Below are positions 36,240 to 44,264 of a stretch of 64,000 nt of DNA, one piece after another. Below the pieces are notes generated by a model that was not told the DNA's origin, made no database searches, and saw only the letters and a program-made list of their open reading frames with translations. Both the position numbers and the translations under genes were made by a program. Position 1 is the first letter of the stretch. Each line of letters begins with the position of its first letter. The DNA comes from DATJGF01 sp035495315 (GTDB lineage: Bacteria > Verrucomicrobiota > Verrucomicrobiia > Limisphaerales > UBA8199), in the NCBI GenBank assembly GCA_035495315.1, contig DATJGF010000023.1, positions 4,571-68,570 of the forward strand, read 5' to 3'.

Positions 36240-36917
36240 CTACCAATTGCCAACCACGATGTTGGTTTGTGAAGTTTTTACCTCGATCCACAAATCGTAG
36301 CCGCCGGGATTATGCCGAGGAGCCGAGGAGTTATATCGCCACGAGCTCAAATTGACCTGCGCATAGATATCCGGCTCAATGCCTTCCCATCCCGGAAAAT
36401 ATCCGAGCAACGCCACATCCGGTTTGTTATGCACGGCTACCGTCGCAGAAATGTCCGCGACGTCGATGAAATGCTTAACATCTTCCTCTAGCAACGCCGA
36501 ATTTCTGAATTCTGCGGTGTTGAAAAATGATTTGATCATCTCCCGTTTAACCGCGGGGAAGTGCGCTGGGGCGAAAGTGCCGGCAGCCGGATCCTGAAGT
36601 GTCCCCAACAACTCATACAAGAGCTGGTTGGTAATGGCGTCGACCACCAAGGGTTCGCTGCTGATCAGGTGGTCGGGAGGATACGTCCCGAACTTCCGCT
36701 TGTACTCCTCGATGCCGCGCACGAAGAGTTCCCGCTGGGACAGAAGCTCCTGGCACACCTTCGGAATGGCCAGGCGCAAATGGTAATTCGTTCTCTGAAG
36801 AAGAAATACTCTGTAAGCGATCACGCTGGCAGAGGCCAGCACTGCCAGGCTTAGCACTCCACACAAGCTGCCGAGAACCGACAGACCGTGTGTCGACGCT
36901 TTCGATTTTCGCGCCAT
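36240..36917 (-). CDS. membrane-anchored hypothetical protein
   Basis: 225 residues from the ATG at 36917; an AAGGAA six bases before it supports this start over the one at 36938. A signal-anchor (LGSLCGVLSLAVLASASVIA) is followed by a helical region with EEYKRKFGTYPPDHLISSEP, a phrase typical of pseudopilin-derived and Verrucomicrobia anchored proteins. The end is YDLWIEVKTSQTNIVVGNW, a beta-strand close like that of a pseudopilin head. It may be a divergent minor pseudopilin that lost the GFTLIEL motif (inference). It is followed 12 bases later by the HEAT-like gene, with which it likely forms an operon. Confidence 0.6.
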   Translation of the reverse strand: MARKSKASTHGLSVLGSLCGVLSLAVLASASVIAYRVFLLQRTNYHLRLAIPKVCQELLSQRELFVRGIEEYKRKFGTYPPDHLISSEPLVVDAITNQLLYELLGTLQDPAAGTFAPAHFPAVKREMIKSFFNTAEFRNSALLEEDVKHFIDVADISATVAVHNKPDVALLGYFPGWEGIEPDIYAQVNLSSWRYNSSAPRHNPGGYDLWIEVKTSQTNIVVGNW

Positions 36918-37133
36918 CGTTAATTCCTTCGGGGCCACTCGGGCATTACGCCAGAAGATGTCCGTGCTTGGAAGGCAATCTTATAGTGGACTTAAATGTT
37001 TAATATTTCAAGAGAGCGAGCATACGGGATCGATCGTTCGCTAAGGGTCAGATTGGCAGGTTGTCCGGTCAAAACACTACAGGGCTATCCGTACTCTTTG
37101 GCATGGCAAATCGCCGCCGTTTCTGCGAGCTAA

Positions 37134-37607
37134 ATGGAGGCCGGGCTACGCGCCGCTGTGATGCCAAAAACAAGTGCCAAATCGACTGTCCAGGCACGGC
37201 AGGACAAAGACCTCCTGCTTGCTGAACCGGAGGTGTCGCTCTTCATTGCCTGCCTGGTCATGGTTAATCAATTGCGCGGCCTGGAACGCGCCTTCAAAGG
37301 TGGCGAGTTCAACCTGAACGCCTTCCTGGATAAATCCAACGCCGTGCTTACCCAATTGACCGAAACCGTCACGGCGATCGAACGATTTGATATCGTGCTG
37401 CCGGTAATGGATTACGGCCAGTTCTCACCGTTCTTCTGGCGCTGGTTCAATTGGTGGGACGATTATTTCAAGGGATTGACTCCTCCCCAGATCAGCCTGG
37501 TTGAGCGCTTGGCCCGCGAACGGTCTCCCACCCTTGATAAATATCGGCCCCTGGATCATTGGTTGAATTACCGGCACACACCGGCATTCACCCTGGTACC
37601 AACCTGA
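37134..37607 (+). CDS. hypothetical cytoplasmic protein
   Basis: A 157-residue protein (ATG 37134, or 37161 for a 148-residue form starting MPKTSAKSTV). It is mostly alpha-helical: LLLAEPEVSLFIACLVMVNQ, then LNAFLDKSNAVLTQLTETVT, then an aromatic-rich part with FWRWFNWWDDYFKGLTPPQI. I know no family; the Trp-rich segment is striking. It precedes a small membrane protein gene by 59 bases on the same strand, so the two may be co-transcribed. Confidence 0.6.
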   Translation: MEAGLRAAVMPKTSAKSTVQARQDKDLLLAEPEVSLFIACLVMVNQLRGLERAFKGGEFNLNAFLDKSNAVLTQLTETVTAIERFDIVLPVMDYGQFSPFFWRWFNWWDDYFKGLTPPQISLVERLARERSPTLDKYRPLDHWLNYRHTPAFTLVPT

Positions 37608-37666
37608 CCACTTAATCCTCAGTCCTGCCTTTCCCACTCCAGCGCTCTGGTCCTAAATTACCCCGG

Positions 37667-38137
37667 ATGTGGCGAATTGCGCTCCTGGTTCTGGGTTGGA
37701 TACTTACCTCGTTGGCTCTTTACGGAGCATTACTTGGCCTGGAACTTCATTGGAATTTTTTCGATTGGTCACCGCGCTTCGATTTTGCAGCCGGTGGATT
37801 GCTCCTGGGGGTTCTGCTCGCGTTAACTGTCATTTGGTTCATTGCGCAAACAGCTCAACCCACGGCCTTGCGGCTTTTCTCGCTGATCCTTGTCAGCGCC
37901 CTTGTCGGGCTTGCAATTTATGTCGTTCCTGCCGAACCAAAAAGCGAAGGCCTTTTCGGACGCCAATTACCCAGCCCATTTTGGTATCGGGCAGGACGCT
38001 TGCTGTTCTTGTGCTGTCCGAGCGCCTTCTGGTTCTGGGCCTTTTTCCGCTCGCGCCGCGACGCCTCTGAGTCGCTTAAAACGGAAGAATCAGCGACGGT
38101 CCGGCCTGCCGAAAGTGAACACCCGGGCGACGACTAA
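37667..38137 (+). CDS. hypothetical four-helix membrane protein
   Basis: A 156-residue protein with four predicted membrane segments (residues about 3-22, 44-64, 69-88 and 110-128). There is a hydrophilic, acidic C-terminal tail of about 28 residues ending in PGDD. I recognise no family. The tail overlaps the convergent methyltransferase gene by 48 bases, and part of it comes from a sequence resembling the dispersed repeat at 57208-57230. It probably follows the preceding gene in one transcript. Confidence 0.6.
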   Translation: MWRIALLVLGWILTSLALYGALLGLELHWNFFDWSPRFDFAAGGLLLGVLLALTVIWFIAQTAQPTALRLFSLILVSALVGLAIYVVPAEPKSEGLFGRQLPSPFWYRAGRLLFLCCPSAFWFWAFFRSRRDASESLKTEESATVRPAESEHPGDD

Positions 38138-38830
38138 CTGGTATTTGCGTTGATGCTCACGAATGACAAACGGCAGATCGCCTTGCTTCATAAGGCGCAG
38201 TTCGCGGCCCAATAAGGTCTGCACTTGCTGGATGCTGAGCCATTCTCTAGCCGGCGTATACTCTTCCAGCCAGGTAAATGGCGAGGCCATTATGAGTAAC
38301 CCGCCAGCAGCGAGCAAGCGAGGGACTTCGAGAAGAAATCGCCGCGGACACGGTAGACGATCGATAAGATTGATCGCCGCAACATAATGGAAGCTCCCAT
38401 CGGCGAACTTGCGTAGATTGGTTGCATCGCCGGTTTCGAATTGGACTCCAGCGCGGCGAAGCGACTCGGGAAGCGTCAGCTTCCTCCGGCTCAATGCTTT
38501 TCCTGACTCTCTCACTTGCACGAAGAGTCGATGCTGTTGGGCTATGCGACGGGCCGTCCGAATGAATGATGAAGAATTGTCAATTCCAAGGGCATCGCCG
38601 GCAACGGACGCCAATTCGAAGGTGAACCGACCGACGGCGCAACCGAGGTCAAGAGCCCTCGTAGGTTGGCGTGTTTGCACACGCGGCAAATATTCGCGGC
38701 GGAGGCGCTGGTGAAAACTCAACAACGCGCTGGGGATGAACTGGTAAGGACAAAGCTCTCTCGGCCGGCCGTAATGGAAAAGCAGGTATTCTTCGAGGTA
38801 ACGTCGCGTTTCGTACGGGTTGAGGCTCAC
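38090..38830 (-). CDS. mercaptohistidine-methyltransferase-like SAM enzyme
   Basis: 246 residues from the GTG at 38830, which overlaps the stop of the upstream peptidase gene as GTGA; the longer frame to 38908 would run 82 bases into that gene. A Rossmann methyltransferase: DLGCAVGRFTFELA (SAM motif I), LGIDNSSSFI (acidic strand 2), GDATNL, then INLIDRLPCPRRFLLEVPRL. The opening SLNPYETRRYLEEYLLFHYG is what I recall from stand-alone 'putative 4-mercaptohistidine N1-methyltransferases' related to the OvoA C-terminus, so an ovothiol-type step is the best guess. No OvoA sulfoxide synthase is nearby. The last ten residues (VFTFGRPDRR) appear to come from a dispersed repeat. Confidence 0.75.
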   Translation of the reverse strand: MSLNPYETRRYLEEYLLFHYGRPRELCPYQFIPSALLSFHQRLRREYLPRVQTRQPTRALDLGCAVGRFTFELASVAGDALGIDNSSSFIRTARRIAQQHRLFVQVRESGKALSRRKLTLPESLRRAGVQFETGDATNLRKFADGSFHYVAAINLIDRLPCPRRFLLEVPRLLAAGGLLIMASPFTWLEEYTPAREWLSIQQVQTLLGRELRLMKQGDLPFVIREHQRKYQLVVARVFTFGRPDRR

Positions 38831-39954
38831 AAGGCAACCTGCCGAACAAATTCGCTGGGCTGATAATCTTTGAGCAACAACACCTCTTTGCCATCCTTGT
38901 GCATCCATGCGCCGGTCACATTGATCTCCGGCGTCTTCAGCGGGGCAAACAAAATATCCTCGTGCGTCGCGTGCTTTTTGTCTTTGAACCGGCTCAGGTT
39001 ACTGCTGCCTCCCAGGTGATCGTCCCGGCCGGTCGCGACGTGAACCGTCCCCAGTATTTTTTCGTCTTGAATGTCGGCTCCGGCGAAGGGCAACACCTGA
39101 GTGCCCAACCCCAGTTCGCCTAATTCACCCGTGGCGGGATCGGATTCAAACAAGGCCAATGCGGCCTTCACTCTGGTCGCATCACCGCGCAGCAGCGTTG
39201 CCTGGCTAATGCGCCTTCCGGAAACCTCCATCAACCCGAGCGTACCGTCTTCCTTAAAGCGCATCGGGAATTGTCCCTGCGCACCCGTCGGCACCCAGTA
39301 GATTTCCCCGGCGGGCAAATTCGCGATTTCTCCCGGCGTGCGGCACAAGCCATGACTCTTTTGCGCCTCCTGACGCCCCAATTCCAGTGTGAGCCGGTAT
39401 TTGCGACCCAGCGTCTCAAACTCCAGCACGACGTCGTCGCAACGAGTGACTGCCTGGCGAAAGCGCTCGGCCTTGCGCGAAACCTCGTTGTAATCCTGCG
39501 CCAATCCGGTGCGCAGAATGGTCTCGTTGCATCCGTGCATGGTGGCTCCGCGAAAACCGATACGCTTGGCCAACGCGGTCAACGGCGCGGTTGCCGAGAA
39601 GGTTGAGAGATAGAACACAATATCCAGGCGGCGCAAAACATCAGCCTCCAGTTGAAGCGTTTTGCCGTTTAAATCCACGACTGTCGGCGGTAGTTCGAGA
39701 TTGCTGCCGCCAGTTGGTTCGTATGCAAAAAACTCGACGCTCGCAAACGGAAGCTCGGCTTTGCGCTTCAGCAACCCCTGATAAAACACCTCATGTGCGA
39801 TCCGTTGCGGGCCGAGTTTTGAGTCTTTTGCAAAGTCAACGGCCGGCAGGGCCCGAGGATCCTGCAAATCAATGAAAACGCCGACGCGTTCGCCTGGCTT
39901 TGGTGCAAAAACGGTTTTTATAAGCCGAACAAGATCGAATTGCAGATTATCCAT
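38827..39954 (-). CDS. aminopeptidase of the M29 type
   Basis: A 375-residue protein resembling thermophilic metallo-aminopeptidases of family M29 (aminopeptidase T/S-like), which remove N-terminal residues with two metal ions. Seen: GEIANLPAGEIYWVPTGAQG (the family's 'NLP.GEV...P' box), ELGLGTQVLPFAG, GTVHVATGRDDHLGG and KHATHEDILF, which supply the Glu, His and Asp ligands. The length is slightly below the usual 400-410. It is translationally coupled by a GTGA overlap to the methyltransferase gene, so the two may act on the same small molecule, for example a peptide precursor (inference). Confidence 0.78.
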   Translation of the reverse strand: MDNLQFDLVRLIKTVFAPKPGERVGVFIDLQDPRALPAVDFAKDSKLGPQRIAHEVFYQGLLKRKAELPFASVEFFAYEPTGGSNLELPPTVVDLNGKTLQLEADVLRRLDIVFYLSTFSATAPLTALAKRIGFRGATMHGCNETILRTGLAQDYNEVSRKAERFRQAVTRCDDVVLEFETLGRKYRLTLELGRQEAQKSHGLCRTPGEIANLPAGEIYWVPTGAQGQFPMRFKEDGTLGLMEVSGRRISQATLLRGDATRVKAALALFESDPATGELGELGLGTQVLPFAGADIQDEKILGTVHVATGRDDHLGGSSNLSRFKDKKHATHEDILFAPLKTPEINVTGAWMHKDGKEVLLLKDYQPSEFVRQVAL

Positions 39955-40160
39955 AAATCGTTATTTGCTGTAATCTGCGCCGCTGAGCCTTCTACCTTTC
40001 CACCAACTCACGCCGCGCAAGGATCGAATATTGACTGCAATTGCAGCGCGCGCAACTAGCTTGTGTGTCAAGGCTCCGGGTCGAGATGCAATTGAATGTC
40101 CTTGTCGGCTTTGCGGCGAATGATGGACAGATTCCACCGCTGCGGCCGGTCCTTCGACGG

Positions 40161-40892
40161 TCAATATTTCAACACCAGACTAAGAAATTTCCGGCACGCC
40201 TCAGTTTGGGCCGAATTGAAAACCTGGTCGGAGGTGCCGTACTCGACAATTCGGCCATCTGATAGAAAGGCGATGCGATCCGCGACCACACGGGCGAAGC
40301 CCATCTCATGAGTCACCAGCACCAGATCCTGACCTTCAGTCCGAAGCTCGCGGATCATATCCAGCACCTCGGCGGTCATTTCCGGGTCGAGGGCCGAGGT
40401 TGGTTCATCGAAGAACAGCACCCGCGGCTTCACAGCCAAAGCCCGCGCAATCGCTACACGTTGCCGTTGTCCGCCCGACAGTGCCGCTGGCTTTTTGGCG
40501 GCGTGAGCGGCCAATTGAAAACGCTTTAGCAGTTGCATCGCGATTTCGCGGGAGTTGTCCGCAGCGTAACCATGCGCCTTTTCGAGCGGCAACGTGATGT
40601 TTTCCAAAGCAGTCAGATGGGGAAACAGATTAAAGGCTTGAAAGACCACACCCACCTGCCGTCGATGTCGGAGCAGTGCCGATTCGTCAAAGGCAAGAAC
40701 CTCTCCGTTTAACTCAACTTCGCCCGAGTCGGGAGTTACCAGCCCGGCCAAAATTCGCAGCAAGGTCGTTTTGCCGCCGCCACTGGGGCCGATCAACACG
40801 AGGCTATGAATGTTTGCGAAGTCACATGCCAGTTGATTCAGCACCTGATGCGAACCAAAGCTCTTCGAAAGGTTTGATATCCTAAGTTTCAA
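40161..40892 (-). CDS. polar amino-acid ABC transporter, ATP-binding protein
   Basis: A 243-residue GlnQ/HisP-type ATPase that drives uptake through the permease encoded just upstream. Walker A IGPSGGGKTTLL (about 34-45), Q-loop FQAFNLF, signature ALSGGQRQRVAIARAL (about 137-152), Walker B RVLFFDEPTSALDPE and H-loop LVTHEMG are all present. The start is TTG at 40892, overlapping the permease stop by 11 bases, so it depends on translational coupling. It is the third gene of a binding-protein/permease/ATPase operon. Confidence 0.93.
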   Translation of the reverse strand: MKLRISNLSKSFGSHQVLNQLACDFANIHSLVLIGPSGGGKTTLLRILAGLVTPDSGEVELNGEVLAFDESALLRHRRQVGVVFQAFNLFPHLTALENITLPLEKAHGYAADNSREIAMQLLKRFQLAAHAAKKPAALSGGQRQRVAIARALAVKPRVLFFDEPTSALDPEMTAEVLDMIRELRTEGQDLVLVTHEMGFARVVADRIAFLSDGRIVEYGTSDQVFNSAQTEACRKFLSLVLKY

Positions 40893-41682
40893 AACGCAGC
40901 TGTTGTTCCAGTCGTCGCAGGAAAAGTGACAACGGCAGAGTAAGCAACAAATACCCGGCAGCGAGCGGCAGATAACATTCGAGCGTGCTGTAGGTGACGG
41001 AATTGACGTCGCGCGCTGTCTGGGTGAATTCGTTGACTGCGATGATCGACAAGAGCGACGAGTCCTTAATCAGTGAAACCAACTGGCCGACCAGAGGTGG
41101 CAGGCTCACTCGCAGTGCTTGGGGAAAGATCACAAACCGGTACATCTGCGCGCGTGTGAGGCCAATCGCGCGGGCCGATTCGATCTGCGATTCGCCGACG
41201 CTCTCAATGCCGGCCCGGATCACCTCGCTGATATAGGCTCCACTGAAACACGAGAGAATCAATACGCCTGCCACATATCGGTTTTGCACATGAAAGGCGT
41301 CCGCAACGACATAAAAGAAGATCAGAATTTGCACCAGCAGCGGGGTGCCACGAACTAACTCGACGTACAGATGACCGAACGAACGCAGGGGCAGCAGGTG
41401 TGAGCGACGAGCCAGCGCAAACACCAGTCCGATTAACAAACTCAATAGCAGCGACGCCATCGAAATACCAATTGTGACCAGCCAACCTGAAAAGAGATTC
41501 CAACGATACCGGTAAACCAATCCCCAATTCCACTGATACGCAAGTTGGTGAAACGAGAAATAGAACACCACCCCCAACAAAAATAATGCGGGAACCCAGG
41601 CTCCCACGATCCGCTGCCACGTCGCGCATCGTCCGTTCTTTTCCGGCAGGTCCAGGAACAGTCTCTTGAGGAACGAGGTCAT
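40882..41682 (-). CDS. polar amino-acid ABC transporter, permease
   Basis: 266 residues from the ATG at 41682; the frame to 41790 lacks support. About five or six membrane segments, with the HisMQ/GlnP-family coupling loop ESVGESQIESARAIGLTRAQ followed by MYRFVIFPQALRVSLPPLVG, which docks on the ATPase. ELVRGTPLLVQILIFFY is the usual pre-loop segment. It forms the membrane channel of the amino-acid importer. It overlaps the ATPase gene by 11 bases and lies 149 bases after the binding-protein gene. Confidence 0.92.
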   Translation of the reverse strand: MTSFLKRLFLDLPEKNGRCATWQRIVGAWVPALFLLGVVFYFSFHQLAYQWNWGLVYRYRWNLFSGWLVTIGISMASLLLSLLIGLVFALARRSHLLPLRSFGHLYVELVRGTPLLVQILIFFYVVADAFHVQNRYVAGVLILSCFSGAYISEVIRAGIESVGESQIESARAIGLTRAQMYRFVIFPQALRVSLPPLVGQLVSLIKDSSLLSIIAVNEFTQTARDVNSVTYSTLECYLPLAAGYLLLTLPLSLFLRRLEQQLRFET

Positions 41683-41831
41683 AACCGGGCGACCCCACCA
41701 GGCGGTTGCCGCTCGACTTTCAACCGCCGACACACGATGGACGCGAAAATGGCGAGACAAACACCCTGTCCGTAATTGGGGACTTGGCAAAATGTCTCTG
41801 CGTGCATCGCGTCTCTGTGGTTGATCACCGA

Positions 41832-42635
41832 CTAGAAGTCAAAGGGCACGCCGAGTTTTTGAAAGGCCTCCTTTTGCGGCTTCAAATACTGATCGCCGAG
41901 CCGCTGGAATCCACCCTCCGCGCGAAACTTTTTCAAAAACTCATTCACTTGCGACTTAAGCTCGTCATTCCCCTTGCGCAGGCCAACCGCCCAGTCTTCT
42001 TCGCGAAATGGTTTGAGCAGTGCAAGTGTAGTCTCCGGGTTGCGTTGCCAGTGATTTAGTACCGACATCTGGTCGTAAATGAACGCCTGCGCCTTGCCCT
42101 GAACGACTTCGAGCACGCACGCATCCTCTTTGTCCAACACAAGTACCCGCGCCCACCGCAGATGGGTTTGCGCATACAATTGACCAGTCGTCCCTTGCTT
42201 CACCGCGATCCTGGAGCCCGGTTGATCGGCTTGCTCGATCGATTGAATATTCGCATTTCGATTCACCAACAAGCACAAGCCTGTCCGCAAGTACGGTTCC
42301 GAAAAATCTATTGATTGCGCCCGCTCGGGGGTTGCGGTCATCGAGGAGATGATCAAGTCAATTTTTCCAGTCTTCAGCGCGGGGATCAGGCCGTCGAAGG
42401 GGATATTCTGGATGCTAACCTTCCGATGGGCAAAAAAGCCCAACGCTTCGGCCAAACCGACGCTGATGCCGGCCGGCTGGCCGCGTGCGTCGATCATCTC
42501 AAACGGGGGGTAATTCAGTTCCATCCCCACGGTCAACGCCTTTTCCGCGGGGGAGCCACAGCCGATCCCGAACATCAAAAGGACCGCTGCAACAAAACTT
42601 GCAAGCCTTGTCAATTTGCTCGAACTCAAATTCAT
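41832..42635 (-). CDS. amino-acid-binding lipoprotein of the ABC transporter
   Basis: 267 residues from the ATG at 42635. A lipoprotein signal (SFVAAVLLMFGIGC) puts the mature Cys just before GSPAEKALTVGM. The remainder is a family-3 extracellular solute-binding protein: NYPPFEMIDARGQPAGISVG, IQNIPFDGLIPALKTGKIDL, ISSMTATPERAQSIDFSEPY and AVKQGTTGQLYAQ. These bind polar amino acids such as glutamine, arginine or cystine; the exact ligand cannot be read from sequence. First gene of the transporter operon. Confidence 0.92.
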   Translation of the reverse strand: MNLSSSKLTRLASFVAAVLLMFGIGCGSPAEKALTVGMELNYPPFEMIDARGQPAGISVGLAEALGFFAHRKVSIQNIPFDGLIPALKTGKIDLIISSMTATPERAQSIDFSEPYLRTGLCLLVNRNANIQSIEQADQPGSRIAVKQGTTGQLYAQTHLRWARVLVLDKEDACVLEVVQGKAQAFIYDQMSVLNHWQRNPETTLALLKPFREEDWAVGLRKGNDELKSQVNEFLKKFRAEGGFQRLGDQYLKPQKEAFQKLGVPFDF

Positions 42636-42729
42636 GTTCTGCAGCGACCCGCAATTTGCTGCCGCTCTTTGACCTCGTCGGCGCCACTTTGTGTTATGTT
42701 GTATGCGTTCAAGGTGTGAAAACGGTTTC

Positions 42730-43098
42730 ATGATTCAAGTCAAAAGGGTTTATGACGCGCCAACAGCTCATGATGGCGCTCGGTTCCTGGTAGACCATCT
42801 CTGGCCGCGCGGGCTGTCGAAGGATGCGGTGAAGATAAAGAGCTGGCTTAAGGATGTTGCCCCTAGCCATGAACTGCGCAAGTGGTTCGGACATGACCCG
42901 CGCAAATGGAAGGAGTTTCAGCGGCAGTATTTTGCCGAGTTAGACAAAAAGCGGCAGAGTTGGGAACCGCTGCTGGCGGCGGCGTGCGAGGGGGACATCG
43001 CGCTTGTTTTTGCCGCACGCGATACTGAGCGTAATAATGCCGTTGCGTTGAAGAATTATCTCGAGAAAAAGACAAAACTAAAACGGGCGAATCGGTAG
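42730..43098 (+). CDS. DUF488 family protein
   Basis: 122 residues from the ATG at 42730 (family start MIQVKRVYDAP; the frame is open from 42691). The family pattern is clear: GARFLVDHLWPRGLSKDAVK, WLKDVAPSHELRKWFGHDPR and LVFAARDTERNNAVALKNYL. DUF488 (YeaO-like) proteins are small, conserved and functionally uncharacterised; some carry a conserved Arg/Asp/His pocket. It is divergent from the transporter operon and ends one base before the convergent DUF362 gene. Confidence 0.88.
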   Translation: MIQVKRVYDAPTAHDGARFLVDHLWPRGLSKDAVKIKSWLKDVAPSHELRKWFGHDPRKWKEFQRQYFAELDKKRQSWEPLLAAACEGDIALVFAARDTERNNAVALKNYLEKKTKLKRANR

Positions 43099-44175
43099 CT
43101 ACGCTTTGGCGGCCTTCCGTTTCCAGATCAACTGCTCATTCAAGTTAGCCGCCAGCTTATAGACCTTGATATGCTCCTTGAGCTCGGGGCCTAACACCTC
43201 GATTTTCCCCAGGTCGATCTCTCCCATGCCGGTTTGGCCGCAGTAATTCAGGTACCCGACGTTGGTGAAATCGACACCCATGAGTTCGACGGCGACTCGG
43301 TCCGCGGCCAGCCAGTCTGGGCTCACCACACACACCCCATGCTGCACCGGCGTGCCGCCCACCGGCCCTTCGCCTTCCATCCCTTCGTAACCATCGATCA
43401 CAGACAGATGCGGATGCAACCGCGGCGCCAACGCGTACAGGTTGTAATTTATCCCTCGGAAGCCGTTTCCGTGGGTAACGGGCTTGTCATTCTTCGCACC
43501 GGGCTTGGCGCCAGGACCCCAGCGGAAGCCTTCGTCTTTGATGGGGGCACCGACCACGATGTTTTTCAGTGACAACGTCGCCACAACCCGGTCGTGTGTC
43601 TTAAATTTTGCCGCCGAGATAATGAAATTGTGTGGGTCCAGCAGCACCTTGGACATTCGACAAGGGTGGGGGCGAAAATCGGTTTCGTCGAAACAATGCA
43701 CGACCTCAAAGCCCGCGTGATCCAAGTCGATCAGCTTAGCGCCATATTTCGATGCCAGGCGATCGTAACCGTAATTCGCGAAGCCGTCCAACGTGGGACC
43801 GTTGGCAGCGGACTCGGCGATGGCAATGTCGGTCTTGTGAATCGATTTCAGGAATTCGAGGATGCCCTCGAGATTTTCGGCATGACTCGCCGCCAGTTGG
43901 TTATCAATCGCAACATTGTTCGGCTTAATAATGACGCGCTTGGTCCCGATCGCCACCGCGATCTCTCGTTGGAAATGCTTTAATCCCTCGAATGCCAGTT
44001 CTGCTCGGCTTTTGCCCGCCGTTAGCGCTACGCGACTCAGGCCTTTGTCGGCGCTTGGTTCCGCTGCGGCCGCTATGCCCTTGGAGAACACCCACGATAA
44101 ACTCAGAGCCGCACCCCCCAGAAGTGAGGTTTTGAGGAAAGTCCGCCGATTGCTTTGGAGGGGAGTCGTTGTCAT
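43099..44175 (-). CDS. Tat-exported DUF362 protein
   Basis: 358 residues from the ATG at 44175, which puts a twin-arginine signal first (SNRRTFLKTSLLGGAALSLS); upstream frame to 44475 is out of register with this. The DUF362 core shows RVIIKPNNVAIDNQLAASHA, IAIAESAANGPTLDGFANYG, LLDPHNFIISAAKFKTHDRV and LKNIVVGAPIKDEGFRWGPG. The fold is thought to be a Rossmann-like one that sometimes carries Fe-S clusters; here no ferredoxin tail is fused. Tat export implies folding in the cytoplasm, perhaps with a cofactor. Function unknown. It lies 89 bases after rhaB on the same strand. Confidence 0.85.
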   Translation of the reverse strand: MTTTPLQSNRRTFLKTSLLGGAALSLSWVFSKGIAAAAEPSADKGLSRVALTAGKSRAELAFEGLKHFQREIAVAIGTKRVIIKPNNVAIDNQLAASHAENLEGILEFLKSIHKTDIAIAESAANGPTLDGFANYGYDRLASKYGAKLIDLDHAGFEVVHCFDETDFRPHPCRMSKVLLDPHNFIISAAKFKTHDRVVATLSLKNIVVGAPIKDEGFRWGPGAKPGAKNDKPVTHGNGFRGINYNLYALAPRLHPHLSVIDGYEGMEGEGPVGGTPVQHGVCVVSPDWLAADRVAVELMGVDFTNVGYLNYCGQTGMGEIDLGKIEVLGPELKEHIKVYKLAANLNEQLIWKRKAAKA

Positions 44176-44264
44176 AACAGATTCCAGTTGGCAGTCGCTG
44201 GATTCTGCGCTTATCAGGCATATTGATGCAAGCCGATACTTGACATCAATTTTAATGACAACAA

